38,424 nucleotides of DNA, taken from contig JAEZWF010000028.1 in assembly GCA_023420415.1 (NCBI GenBank), positions 1 to 38,424 of the forward strand, written 5' to 3'. How positions within the stretch are numbered: the first letter of the stretch is position 1; each line of letters begins with the position of its first letter. Source of the DNA: Actinomycetes bacterium. Its GTDB lineage: Bacteria > Actinomycetota > Actinomycetes > Actinomycetales > Dermatophilaceae. The notes below the pieces were generated by a model that was not told the DNA's origin, ran no database searches, and saw only the letters and a list, made by a program, of their open reading frames with translations. Shown here in pieces: positions 18,231 to 28,333 of the stretch. A program made the position numbers and the translations under genes.

Positions 18231-20669
18231 GTGTCCGCGTCCATTCCCAGCCCGCTGCCCCCGGAACAGCTTTATCGCGTGTGCGATCCGGCGGGCCTTT
18301 CCTTCGCCACCACCGCCGACCTGCCCGACAGCGACGGTCCCATCGGCCAGGACCGTGCGGTGGAAGCCATCCGCTTCGCCATCGGCATGCGCCATCGTGG
18401 CTTCAACCTGTTCGCCCTGGGACCCGAGGGGACGGGGCGGCGCTCGCTGGTCATGCAATACCTGACCCAGGCGGCGGCGCGCCAGCCGGTGCCTGACGAC
18501 TGGGTCTATGTGCATGATTTCGGCGACGGCCACCGCCCGCGCGCGCTCAGGCTGCCGGCGGGGCGCGCGGCGCCGCTCAAGAAGGACATGGAATGGCTGA
18601 TCGAGGAACTGGCGGTGGCCCTGCCCGCCGGTTTCGAGGCCGAGGAATACCGCAACAAGAAGCAGGTTCTGGAACAGGCATTCAAGGAACGCCAGGAGGA
18701 AGCCTTTGGCGATGTCGGCCGCCGCGCCGGCGAGAAGGGGGTGGCGCTGATTCGCACGCCGGTGGGGCTGGCGCTGGCGCCCACCCGCGACGGCGAGGTG
18801 CTGTCGCCCGACGAGTTCAAGCAACTGCCCGAGGACGAGCAGGCCCGCTTCAAGAGCGAGATGGAGGCGTTGCAGGAGGAGCTGGAGGCCACCATCAAGC
18901 AGGTGCCCCAGTGGGAGCGCGAAACCCGCGCCAAGATGCGCGAGCTGGACCAGGAGGTGGTTTCCTTCGCCATCAGCCACCTGATGGACGAACTCAAGGA
19001 CCGCTATTCCGATCTGCCCGAGGTTCTGGACCATCTGGACGCGGTGGCCGAGGACATCGCCGACAACGTCAACGACTTCCTGGACGGCGAGGATGACGAC
19101 GAGGCGCCCGCCAAGCCCCGCCGCCGGCCGGGCGGCGAGGGCGGCATCCGGCGCTACCGCGTCAACGTGCTGGTCAACAATGCCTCGACCGGCGGCGCCC
19201 CCGTGGTCTACGAGGACCACCCGACCCAGCCCAACCTGATCGGCCGGGTCGAGCATTTCGCCCATTACGGCGCGCTGATCACCGATTTCAACCTGATCAA
19301 GGCCGGCAGCCTGCACCGCGCCAATGGCGGCTATCTGGTGCTGGACGCCCACAAGCTGCTGATGAACCCGTTTGCCTGGGAAGATCTGAAGCGGGCCTTG
19401 AAGGCGCGCGAGGTGCGCATCGAAAGCCCCGGCCAGAGCACCGGGCTGATGAGCACGGTCAGCATCGAGCCGCAGCCGATCGGACTGGATCTCAAGGTCG
19501 TGCTGATCGGCGACCCCATGCTGTATTACCTGCTGTCGCACCACGACCCGGAATTCGCCGAACTGTTCAAGGTGGCGGCCGATTTCGACTGGCGCATGGA
19601 CCGTGACGAGGGGGCGGTCATGGGGCTGGCGCGCTCGGTGGCGACGCTGACGCGCAAGGAATCCCTGCGCCCGCTGGACCGCACCGCCGTGGCGCGGGTG
19701 GTGGAACACGCCTCGCGTCAGGTGGAGGACAGCACCAAGCTGTCCACCCACATGGCCAGCCTGGCCGATCTGGTGCGCGAGGCCGATTACTGGGCCGGAC
19801 GCGCCGGCGCGGGCGTGGTCACCGCCGCCCACGTGCAGCAGGCGGTGGACGCCTCCACCTATCGCCAGGACCGCGTGCGCGAGCATGTGCAGGAGGAAAT
19901 CCGGCGCGGCATCGTGCATATCGACACCGACGGCGCGGTGATCGGCCAGATCAACGGCCTCGCCGTGCTGGAGCTGGGCCGTTTCTCGTTCGGGCGGCCA
20001 TCGCGCATCACCGCGCGGGTCAGCTTGGGCAAGGGTGACGTGGTGGATATCGAGCGCGAGGTGGACCTGGGCGGGCCGCTGCATGGCAAGGGCGTGCTGA
20101 TCCTGACCTCGTTCCTGGCCGGGCGCTTCGGCCTGGACGGCCCGCTGTCGCTGGAGGCGCGGCTGGTGTTCGAGCAATCCTATGGCGGGGTGGACGGCGA
20201 TTCGGCGTCCTCGACCGAACTCTACGCCTTGCTGTCCGCCCTGGCCGAACTGCCGATCCGCCAGGGGCTGGCGGTGACCGGCTCGGTGGACCAGAACGGC
20301 AACGTCCAGGCCATCGGCGGCGTCAACGAGAAGATCGAGGGCTTCTTCGACCTGTGCGCGGCGCGCGGCCTGACCGGCGGCCAGGGCGTGCTGATCCCGG
20401 CCACCAACGTGGCCCATCTGATGCTGCGCCACGACGTGGTGGAGGCCTGCCGCCAGGGGCGCTTCGCCGTCTATCCGGTAGCGACCATCGACCAGGGCAT
20501 CGAGTTGCTGACCGGGGTGGCCGCCGGCGCGCGCGACACGCGCGGCGATTATCCGCCCGGCACGGTGAACCGCCGCGTGCTGGCCCGGCTGGCCGCGTTC
20601 CACCGCAAGCTGGACGCCGCCCACAGCGGCCCCGGCGGCGGCCGCGAGAACGGCCGGAACGGGCGATGA
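18231..20669 (+). CDS. ATP-dependent Lon-like protease (YcbZ/LonB type, AAA_32)
   Basis: This 812-residue protein starts with GTG at 18231, supported by GGAGG six bases upstream. It has an N-terminal ATPase loop (GPEGTGRRS at about 60-70), a long charged helical insert in the middle, an AAA_32-type core (HRANGGYLVLDAHKLLMNPF) and a C-terminal Lon protease domain. The catalytic serine (GDSAS, residue 658) and lysine (NEKIEG, residue 701) are 43 residues apart, as in E. coli Lon (679 and 722). In the Walker A loop the usual Lys is Arg, which may be common in this branch. The following gene overlaps its stop by four bases, so the two are translationally coupled. It should degrade or remodel proteins in the cytoplasm. 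Confidence 0.93.
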   Translation: MSASIPSPLPPEQLYRVCDPAGLSFATTADLPDSDGPIGQDRAVEAIRFAIGMRHRGFNLFALGPEGTGRRSLVMQYLTQAAARQPVPDDWVYVHDFGDGHRPRALRLPAGRAAPLKKDMEWLIEELAVALPAGFEAEEYRNKKQVLEQAFKERQEEAFGDVGRRAGEKGVALIRTPVGLALAPTRDGEVLSPDEFKQLPEDEQARFKSEMEALQEELEATIKQVPQWERETRAKMRELDQEVVSFAISHLMDELKDRYSDLPEVLDHLDAVAEDIADNVNDFLDGEDDDEAPAKPRRRPGGEGGIRRYRVNVLVNNASTGGAPVVYEDHPTQPNLIGRVEHFAHYGALITDFNLIKAGSLHRANGGYLVLDAHKLLMNPFAWEDLKRALKAREVRIESPGQSTGLMSTVSIEPQPIGLDLKVVLIGDPMLYYLLSHHDPEFAELFKVAADFDWRMDRDEGAVMGLARSVATLTRKESLRPLDRTAVARVVEHASRQVEDSTKLSTHMASLADLVREADYWAGRAGAGVVTAAHVQQAVDASTYRQDRVREHVQEEIRRGIVHIDTDGAVIGQINGLAVLELGRFSFGRPSRITARVSLGKGDVVDIEREVDLGGPLHGKGVLILTSFLAGRFGLDGPLSLEARLVFEQSYGGVDGDSASSTELYALLSALAELPIRQGLAVTGSVDQNGNVQAIGGVNEKIEGFFDLCAARGLTGGQGVLIPATNVAHLMLRHDVVEACRQGRFAVYPVATIDQGIELLTGVAAGARDTRGDYPPGTVNRRVLARLAAFHRKLDAAHSGPGGGRENGRNGR

Positions 20670-21451
20670 GCGCGCCCATCCGCCGCATCCTGGTGGCGGT
20701 GGACGCCAGCCCGCTGTCGCTGGCGGCCGCCGATCTGGCCTGCCGGCTGTCGGGGCGGCTGGGGGCGCCGGTGGACGCCCTGTTCGTCGAGGACATCAAC
20801 GTGGTGCGCCTGGTCGCGCACCCCTTCGTCCACACCATTTCGCTGGCGGCGGCGCGGCGCCAGTCCGGCGACGACACCCTGATCGGCAAGGCGCTGGAGT
20901 TGCAGGCGGTGGCGGCGCGCCGCGCGTTGGAGGCGGCCCTGGCATCTGGCGGCGGCCACGGCGCCTTTGCCGTGCGGCGCGGCCGGGTCGAGGCCGAAGT
21001 GCTGGCCGCCGCGATCGCCTGCGACCTGCTGTGCCTGGGCTGGAGCGGCCGGGCCGATCCCGGCCTGCGGCCGCGCCTGGGATCGGTGGCGCGCGCGGTG
21101 ACGGCCGCCGCCGCCGGTCCGGTGGTGCTGCTGCAAAACAGGGCGTGCGGGCCTTTGTGCCTGTGGTGGGACGGCACCTTGCCGGCGCTGGACATGGCGG
21201 CCGGCCTTGCCGCCCATGATGGCGGTGCGGTGCGTGTCCTGGTGCCGGCCGCAGATCGGGCCGATGGCAGCCGCCGGGGCGGGGACGCCGTGCGGATGCT
21301 GGAAAGCCGGGGGGTGGCCGCCGCCCTGGCCGCTGTGGGGCGGCCCGCCACCCTGCTGGCCGGCCTGCCGGCTGATGCCTTGCTGGTGCTGCCGGCGGGG
21401 GCGGGGCTTGCGCTGGACGAGGTTCCCTGTTCGACCGTTGTGGTGCGTTAG
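20666..21451 (+). CDS. Universal stress protein (UspA family)
   Basis: This 261-residue protein begins IRRILVAVDASPLSLAAADL, typical of UspA domains, with ATG overlapping the stop of the Lon-like gene (ATGA). Segments DLLCLGWSGRADPGL and GSVARAVTAAAAGPVVLL correspond to the conserved core (G-x2-G-x9-G[ST] region) that in some members binds ATP. The C-terminal 100 residues look like a second, degenerate Usp domain lacking the binding loop (ending CSTVVVR). It is coupled to the protease and could act in the same stress response, but the ligand and role are unknown. Confidence 0.85.
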   Translation: MSAPIRRILVAVDASPLSLAAADLACRLSGRLGAPVDALFVEDINVVRLVAHPFVHTISLAAARRQSGDDTLIGKALELQAVAARRALEAALASGGGHGAFAVRRGRVEAEVLAAAIACDLLCLGWSGRADPGLRPRLGSVARAVTAAAAGPVVLLQNRACGPLCLWWDGTLPALDMAAGLAAHDGGAVRVLVPAADRADGSRRGGDAVRMLESRGVAAALAAVGRPATLLAGLPADALLVLPAGAGLALDEVPCSTVVVR

Positions 21452-21463
21452 CCCAACAAACTG

Positions 21464-21479
21464 TGTTGCAGATGCAACA
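21464..21479. promoter_or_regulatory. Palindrome upstream of the outer-membrane protein
   Basis: TGTTGCA and TGCAACA around the spacer GA form a perfect 7-bp palindrome, 104 bases before the start at 21583. Its core resembles the TGCACTGCA sites of the phasin promoter but with a two-base spacer. It could be a regulator site; the regulator is unknown. Confidence 0.4.
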
Positions 21480-21582
21480 GTGTGACTCCTTTGAGTCGGA
21501 TCAGGGCTTTAGACCCTTCCCATCGGGGGCGCCGGGGCTATATGAGTCCACGCAAGATGTTGCGTTGTCCCTGATCGGTATC

Positions 21583-22182
21583 ATGCTCAAGCATTCCGCC
21601 CTGACCCTGCTGTGCCTGTTCGCCGCCGCGCCCGCCTGGGCCGACGGAACCCGGCCGCGTCTGGTGGTCGGCGGCATGAACCTGGGCCAGCCCGACGTGC
21701 AGGTGGAACTGGTCAACACCAAGAGCGGCTTTTCGGCCGGCGCGGTGTCGGACGGCGCGGTGTCGGACGGGGGGGGCGCCGAGCGCGGCCGCATGGCGCT
21801 GGGCGGCTATGCGGCCTATGCCTTCCAGGACGTCACCCTGACCTCGTCGCTGCGCGGCGATCGCGATACCGCCATCGCCGATTTCTCGGCCGCTTACGCC
21901 GGCTTCGGCCCCGACAGCAAGGCCGCCTTCCGGCTCGGCTACGAGTTGGGCCGCAGCCAGGCGTTCAGCGTAAACCCGGCCCAGGCGGGATTGTCGGCCT
22001 TCTCCAGCGGTTACGAGCCGGGCCGCGTGGTCGGCGATCTGTCGCTGACGCTGTCCTTCACCCACGATATCACGCCGTCCCTCAGCCTCGGCGGCTTCGC
22101 CGCCGCCAGCCGCACCGAGGAAGAACACGCCGTCCCGGAAAACAGCCTGCGCTTTGGCGCCGGCCTCGGCTACAAGTTCTGA
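21583..22182 (+). CDS. Small outer-membrane-like beta protein
   Basis: This 199-residue protein starts MLKHSALTLLCLFAAAPAWA, a signal peptide cleaved after AWA. The mature protein alternates polar and apolar residues in strands (GGYAAYAFQDVTLTSSLRG, LSLGGFAAASR) and ends with a typical barrel strand and aromatic last residue (FGAGLGYKF). This suggests an eight-stranded outer-membrane barrel, though I do not recognise a specific family. A tandem repeat of GAVSD occurs near residues 50-59. It ends 4 bases before dinB, so the two are probably one operon. The frame is open to 21463, but the signal peptide sets the start. Confidence 0.72.
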   Translation: MLKHSALTLLCLFAAAPAWADGTRPRLVVGGMNLGQPDVQVELVNTKSGFSAGAVSDGAVSDGGGAERGRMALGGYAAYAFQDVTLTSSLRGDRDTAIADFSAAYAGFGPDSKAAFRLGYELGRSQAFSVNPAQAGLSAFSSGYEPGRVVGDLSLTLSFTHDITPSLSLGGFAAASRTEEEHAVPENSLRFGAGLGYKF

Positions 22183-22186
22183 TCCC

Positions 22187-22678
22187 ATGACCCCGGACAC
22201 CCTTCGCCGTCTGGCCCGCTACAACGCCTGGGCCAATGCGCGCCTGTACGCCGCCTGCGCCCAGGTGCCGGCCGAAGAGCTGTCGCGCCCGCGTCCCAGC
22301 TTCTTCGGCTCGATCATCGCCACGCTCAATCATGAGCTGGTGGCCGACCGCATCTGGATGGGGCGGTTCAAGGGCGTCAAGGATGTCGGCATCACCGCGC
22401 TGGACCAGATCCTGCACGCCGATCTCGCCCCGCTGGCGGCCGAGCGCGCCGCCTTCGACGCCCACATGATCGAATGGTTCGACGGCTTCGCGGGCGATCC
22501 GGACCAGCCCTTCCGCTATCGCGTCATGGCTGGCGACAAGGTGGAAAGCCCGCTGGGCCTGACCATGCTGCACATGTTCAACCACGCCACCCATCATCGC
22601 GGCCAGGTGCACGACATGCTGTCGGCCACCGCCGTGGCCCCGCCGTCGCTGGACCTGATCTACTTCCTGCGCGCCTAG
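22187..22678 (+). CDS. DinB-family protein
   Basis: This 163-residue four-helix protein has the DinB pattern: RLARYNAWANARLYAAC at the N-terminus, NHELVADRIWMGRF in helix 2, and LHMFNHATHHRGQVHDML near the end. The three histidines (in NHEL, and twice in HATHH) fit the metal-binding triad of the DinB/YfiT superfamily, which includes thiol-dependent metal enzymes of unknown substrate. ATG at 22187 lies 4 bases after the preceding stop, so it is probably cotranscribed with the outer-membrane gene. The stop codon TAG lies inside the upstream arm of a strong hairpin. Confidence 0.88.
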   Translation: MTPDTLRRLARYNAWANARLYAACAQVPAEELSRPRPSFFGSIIATLNHELVADRIWMGRFKGVKDVGITALDQILHADLAPLAAERAAFDAHMIEWFDGFAGDPDQPFRYRVMAGDKVESPLGLTMLHMFNHATHHRGQVHDMLSATAVAPPSLDLIYFLRA

Positions 22679-22711
22679 ACCGTGATGCCCAAAATGTGCA
22701 TCACGGTCTAG
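22675..22711 (+). terminator. Long perfect hairpin overlapping the dinB stop
   Basis: A perfect 14-bp inverted repeat, CTAGACCGTGATGC (22675-22688) and GCATCACGGTCTAG (22698-22711), has a 9-base loop. It has no T-run, so it may be a repeat element rather than a classical terminator. It is the first of several hairpins between dinB and icd. Confidence 0.5.
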
Positions 22712-22779
22712 CCCTTGTAATTTTTGCCCTCGCCGGGCGCCGCCTCCGGCGGCTTGGCCGCGCCCTCAATGGGCGCCAA

Positions 22780-22853
22780 AGCAACGCGCCTCATATCTAA
22801 GGCGCGTTGCTATAGAGCATTTTCCGCCCTGACGACGTCAGGGTGGGAAATGC
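22780..22853. repeat. Two adjacent inverted repeats between dinB and icd
   Basis: First an 11-bp perfect stem (22780-22790 and 22801-22811, 10-base loop). Six bases later comes a longer stem of about 17 bp with two mismatches (22818-22833 and 22837-22853). Both lie in non-coding sequence between convergent genes. Their form suggests intergenic palindrome elements. Confidence 0.55.
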
Positions 22854-22891
22854 GACCAGCCCGCGCGGCGCCGGCGCTGTCCCGTCCAAAC

Positions 22892-22923
22892 AAAAACCCC
22901 GCCGGCGCGCACCGGCGGGGTTT
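22892..22923 (-). terminator. Terminator of icd
   Basis: A perfect 12-bp stem (22894-22905 and 22912-22923) is flanked by an A-run on the left, which reads TTTTT on the minus strand after the hairpin. It lies 27 bases past the icd stop and may also stop plus-strand transcripts. Confidence 0.82.
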
Positions 22924-22949
22924 CCTTTCTCCAAAGGGGGGATGGGGCC

Positions 22950-24164
22950 TCAGGCGCCCATCTTGGCCTTCAGGTTCTCGTCCAGCTTGTCCAGGAACTG
23001 CTGGGTGGTCAGCCAGGACTGGCCGGGGCCGATCAGGATGGCCAGGTCCTTGGTCATGAAGCCCGATTCCACGGTTTCGATGCACACCTCTTCCAGCGTG
23101 GTGGCGAACTTGGCCACCTCGGGGGTGTTGTCGAACTGGGCGCGGTAATAGAGGCCGCGGGTCCAGGCGAAGATCGACGCGATCGGGTTGGTCGAGGTTT
23201 CCTTGCCCTTCTGGTGCTCGCGGTAGTGGCGGGTGACGGTGCCGTGGGCGGCCTCGGCTTCGACCACCTTGCCGTCGGGGCTCATCAGCACGCTGGTCAT
23301 CAGGCCCAGGCTGCCGAAGCCCTGGGCCACGGTGTCGGACTGCACGTCGCCGTCGTAGTTCTTGCACGCCCACACGAAGCCGCCCGACCACTTGAGCGCC
23401 GAGGCGACCATGTCGTCGATCAGGCGGTGTTCGTAGGTCATGCCGTGCTTGTCGAACTCGGCCTTGAACTCGGCCTCGTAGACTTCCTGGAAGATGTCCT
23501 TGAAGCGGCCGTCATAGGCCTTGAGGATGGTGTTCTTGGTGGACAGGTACACCGGCCACTTCTTCAACAGGCCATAGTTGAAGCAGGCGCGGGCGAAGCC
23601 GCGGATGGATTCGTCCAGGTTGTACATGCCCATGGCGACGCCGGCGCCGGGGAAGTCGAAGACCTCGTGCTCGATGGTCTCGCCGTCCTCGCCCACGAAC
23701 TTGATGGTCAGCTTGCCCGGGCCGGGGATCTTGAAATCGGTGGCCTTGTACTGGTCGCCGAAGGCGTGGCGGCCGATGACGATGGGCTGGGTCCAGCCCG
23801 GCACCAGGCGCGGCACGTTCTTGCAGATGATCGGCTCGCGGAACACGGTGCCGTCAAGAATGTTGCGGATGGTGCCGTTGGGCGACTTCCACATCTTCTT
23901 GAGGTTGAATTCCTTGACGCGCGCCTCATCGGGGGTGATGGTCGCGCATTTGACGCCCACGCCGTACTGCTTGATCGCCTCGGCCGATTCCACGGTGACC
24001 CGGTCCTCGGTGGCGTCGCGGTTCTCGACGCTCAGGTCGTAGTACTTCAGGTCCACGTCCAGATACGGCAGGATCAGCTTGTCCTTGATGAACTTCCAGA
24101 TGATGCGGGTCATCTCGTCGCCGTCGAGCTCGACGATCGGGTTGGCGACCTTGATCTTCTTCAT
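22950..24164 (-). CDS. icd: NADP-dependent isocitrate dehydrogenase, dimeric type
   Basis: This 404-residue enzyme oxidises isocitrate to 2-oxoglutarate with NADP in the citric acid cycle. It is of the homodimeric, eukaryote-like type: KVANPIVELDGDEMTRIIW at the start, SPNGTIRNILDGTVFREPI for substrate binding, and DGDVQSDTVAQGFGSLGLMT for the metal-binding acidic site. The start ATG at 24164 has GAGGA upstream. A monomeric isocitrate dehydrogenase gene lies directly upstream on the same strand, separated by a hairpin, so the alphaproteobacterial genome may carry both types side by side, as some other proteobacteria do. Confidence 0.95.
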   Translation of the reverse strand: MKKIKVANPIVELDGDEMTRIIWKFIKDKLILPYLDVDLKYYDLSVENRDATEDRVTVESAEAIKQYGVGVKCATITPDEARVKEFNLKKMWKSPNGTIRNILDGTVFREPIICKNVPRLVPGWTQPIVIGRHAFGDQYKATDFKIPGPGKLTIKFVGEDGETIEHEVFDFPGAGVAMGMYNLDESIRGFARACFNYGLLKKWPVYLSTKNTILKAYDGRFKDIFQEVYEAEFKAEFDKHGMTYEHRLIDDMVASALKWSGGFVWACKNYDGDVQSDTVAQGFGSLGLMTSVLMSPDGKVVEAEAAHGTVTRHYREHQKGKETSTNPIASIFAWTRGLYYRAQFDNTPEVAKFATTLEEVCIETVESGFMTKDLAILIGPGQSWLTTQQFLDKLDENLKAKMGA

Positions 24165-24180
24165 GGTGGAATCCTCGCTG

Positions 24181-24213
24181 AAAAAACTGCGGCGGGAGCC
24201 GAGGCCCCCGCCG
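24181..24213 (-). terminator. Terminator between the two isocitrate dehydrogenase genes
   Basis: A GC-rich hairpin (arms 24190-24196 and 24207-24213, with partial inner pairing) is followed on the minus strand by CAG and a six-base T-run. It lies 13 bases after the stop of the monomeric enzyme. The T-run ends shortly before the ribosome site of the dimeric icd. Confidence 0.65.
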
Positions 24214-24225
24214 TCTTTGACTTGA

Positions 24226-26442
<2,217 letters not shown>

Positions 26443-26751
26443 GTGGTGAGTTCTCCTATTTGGTGCAGGATCCGTGAATGTCTGTGAACTGTTGGAGACC
26501 ACGATACCCACTTCGCCGTTTTGCTTCAGATGCGTGAAATGACGCCCTACCTGCGGTGTGGCCCACGTAACGCATGATTGTGTTGTAAGTCACCGATAAT
26601 TCGCGGACATTTGCGGTGCGATGGCGGAGGCGCCCAATCCGTCAATTACTAATTTAAGACACAAAACTACCCCCGCGCTGGGGAGGACGGCGGGATGCCG
26701 TCCACCCCGACGCGGGGGCTTCATGCCGTCGGGCGAGTGCCCGACGAGGGG
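26443..26751. other. Upstream region of corynebacterial icd and downstream region of the J-like protein gene
   Basis: No gene fits here. The right end holds a long hairpin (26670-26718) after the neighbouring minus-strand stop, and a smaller one (26727-26746). The left ~200 bases are the leader and promoter region of the isocitrate dehydrogenase, lower in GC than the surroundings; I could not fix one promoter. Confidence 0.6.
26664..26718 (-). terminator. Long terminator hairpin after the prion-like membrane protein gene
   Basis: The inverted repeat extends over 26670-26718 with about 20 pairs and small internal mismatches around the loop near 26692-26696. On the minus strand it is followed by TAGTTTTG. 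It lies 34 bases past the stop at 26752. Confidence 0.7.
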
Positions 26752-28125
26752 TCAGACGCGGGAATCGTCCGAGGAGTCGTTGCCGCCGTCCGAACCGGGG
26801 AAGGACGGGCGGTCGCCGAAGGGCTGGCCGTACTGGGACTGGCCGAACTGCGGGGACTGCTGCTGCGCACCGGCGCCGAACTGCGACTGCCCGAACTGCG
26901 ACTGGCCGTACGGGGACTGCCCGAACTGGGGCTGCTGGTTCTGCTGGGCCTGTTGCTCCGAGCCGTACCGGGACTGATCGAACTGCGGGGACTGCTGCGC
27001 GCCGTACGGGGACTGGCCGAACTGCGGGGACTGCTGCGCACCCGCGCCGAACTGGGGCTGCTGGTTCGGCTGGTCCTGCTGCGGGGCGCCGTACTGGCCG
27101 TACTGGGGCTGGGCCGCCGCCGGCATGGCCGGAGCCGCGTACGTGCCGCCCAGCCACGCGCGGGTGTCGGTGAGGAAGGTCAGCACCGCCGCGGCGATCC
27201 AGGCCAGCATCAAGATGACCTGGCTGGAGGTGGAAACGACCCCGCCGACCTCCAGGGTGATGTCGAGGACGATGTAACTGAGGTACAGGGCGGCCAAGCC
27301 GATGGAGGCTCCGGCGAGCGGGATGACCGCCGTCGAGTCGTTGCCGCGCAGCACCTTCGGGATGAGGAGCACGGCCACGACGAGTGACAGGATGTGGCCG
27401 GTCCCCATCCCCAGGGACTGGAAGCCGCCGAGCAAATTGAGCAGCATCTCGACGAGGGTCATGAGCAGACAGAACGCGGCGATGCCGCCGAGCGTGAACA
27501 TGAGGGCCTTGGCGGCGCCCGGCACGGCGTCCATCAGCTGCGCGACGGTGCCCTGCGGGGCGGGCGCGCCCTGCTGCCGGGGCTGCTCCGGAGCCTGGGC
27601 CATGGCGGGGGCGGATCCGTCGGCGGCACGGCCGTACGGCTGCGCGGGCATGGCCGGCTGCCCGTGGGGTGCGGAGGAGTCGGCTTCGGCCGCGTGGGCG
27701 TCACCGGCGGCGTCCTCGTCGGAGTGGTCCTGCGAGCTCGGCTGGGCGGCGGGGATGACCGTGGTGGCCTGATCGTCGTGCGAACCCTGGCCGCGGGAAC
27801 CCTGACCGGGGGAGCCCTGGGCGGGCGCGGCGGCGGGCGCCTGCTGCTCGTCGGGGAAGGAGCCGGTGGTGGCCAGCGCGCGGAGTTCGGGAATGCCCAT
27901 CCGCGGGGCGGATTCGTCGGCCAGGCGGGCGTCGTACTTCGCGCGGACCCGGTCGTCGCCGAGCACGGCCAGCGCCACGGAGTTTTCCTGGGCTCGCGCG
28001 TCATGGGAGGGGACCTCGTCGCGCTTGAGGCCCTCGAGAGTCTCGAGGATGCTCGCCCTGAGGTCGGACGTGGAGGAGTTCTTGTCGAGGCCGAGGCTCT
28101 CGTAGAAGTCGTAGTGCGCGTTCAC
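26752..28125 (-). CDS. Corynebacterial membrane protein with J-like N-terminus and Gln/Phe/Tyr-rich tail
   Basis: This 457-residue protein starts with GTG at 28125, with AAAGGA about 8 bases upstream; the ATG-initiated longer frame crosses the promoter. Residues 1-70 (HYDFYESLGLDKNSSTSDLR, then LAVLGDDRVRAKYDARLAD) resemble the helical part of a J domain but lack HPD. A Pro/Gln/Ala-rich segment follows to about 205, then about four membrane helices (such as ALMFTLGGIAAFCLLMTLV and GHILSLVVAVLLIPKVL). The last ~110 residues are built of units like SPQFGQSPYGAQQ, poor in charge and rich in Gln, Gly, Phe and Tyr. I do not recognise a named family. It is divergent from the MFS gene. Confidence 0.75.
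   Translation of the reverse strand: MNAHYDFYESLGLDKNSSTSDLRASILETLEGLKRDEVPSHDARAQENSVALAVLGDDRVRAKYDARLADESAPRMGIPELRALATTGSFPDEQQAPAAAPAQGSPGQGSRGQGSHDDQATTVIPAAQPSSQDHSDEDAAGDAHAAEADSSAPHGQPAMPAQPYGRAADGSAPAMAQAPEQPRQQGAPAPQGTVAQLMDAVPGAAKALMFTLGGIAAFCLLMTLVEMLLNLLGGFQSLGMGTGHILSLVVAVLLIPKVLRGNDSTAVIPLAGASIGLAALYLSYIVLDITLEVGGVVSTSSQVILMLAWIAAAVLTFLTDTRAWLGGTYAAPAMPAAAQPQYGQYGAPQQDQPNQQPQFGAGAQQSPQFGQSPYGAQQSPQFDQSRYGSEQQAQQNQQPQFGQSPYGQSQFGQSQFGAGAQQQSPQFGQSQYGQPFGDRPSFPGSDGGNDSSDDSRV
26830..27120. repeat. Degenerate tandem repeats encoding the Q/F/Y/G-rich tail
   Basis: Short DNA units around CCGAACTGCGGGGACTG recur many times, with variants, across the 3' part of the gene at 26752-28125. 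They encode the PQFGQS- and PYGQ-type repeats. Such stretches can change in copy number and can also collapse in assembly. Confidence 0.7.
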
Positions 28126-28333
28126 GCGGGTCCTTTCCGGGGTTTTTCGTCGACCGCCGGGGCACGGTGCCCCGGAGGCATTGCACGATTTTTCACGATA
28201 ACCAACCCGCAGGGCATCCGCTATGATGACCGATTTCTTCCGGGTGACCCCATAACCTGCGGCTTTGTCGCCCGGACCAGCACCTTGACCGTATCGGTCA
28301 CCCACGTTCGAGCACCCGCACCCGGGAGGATCA

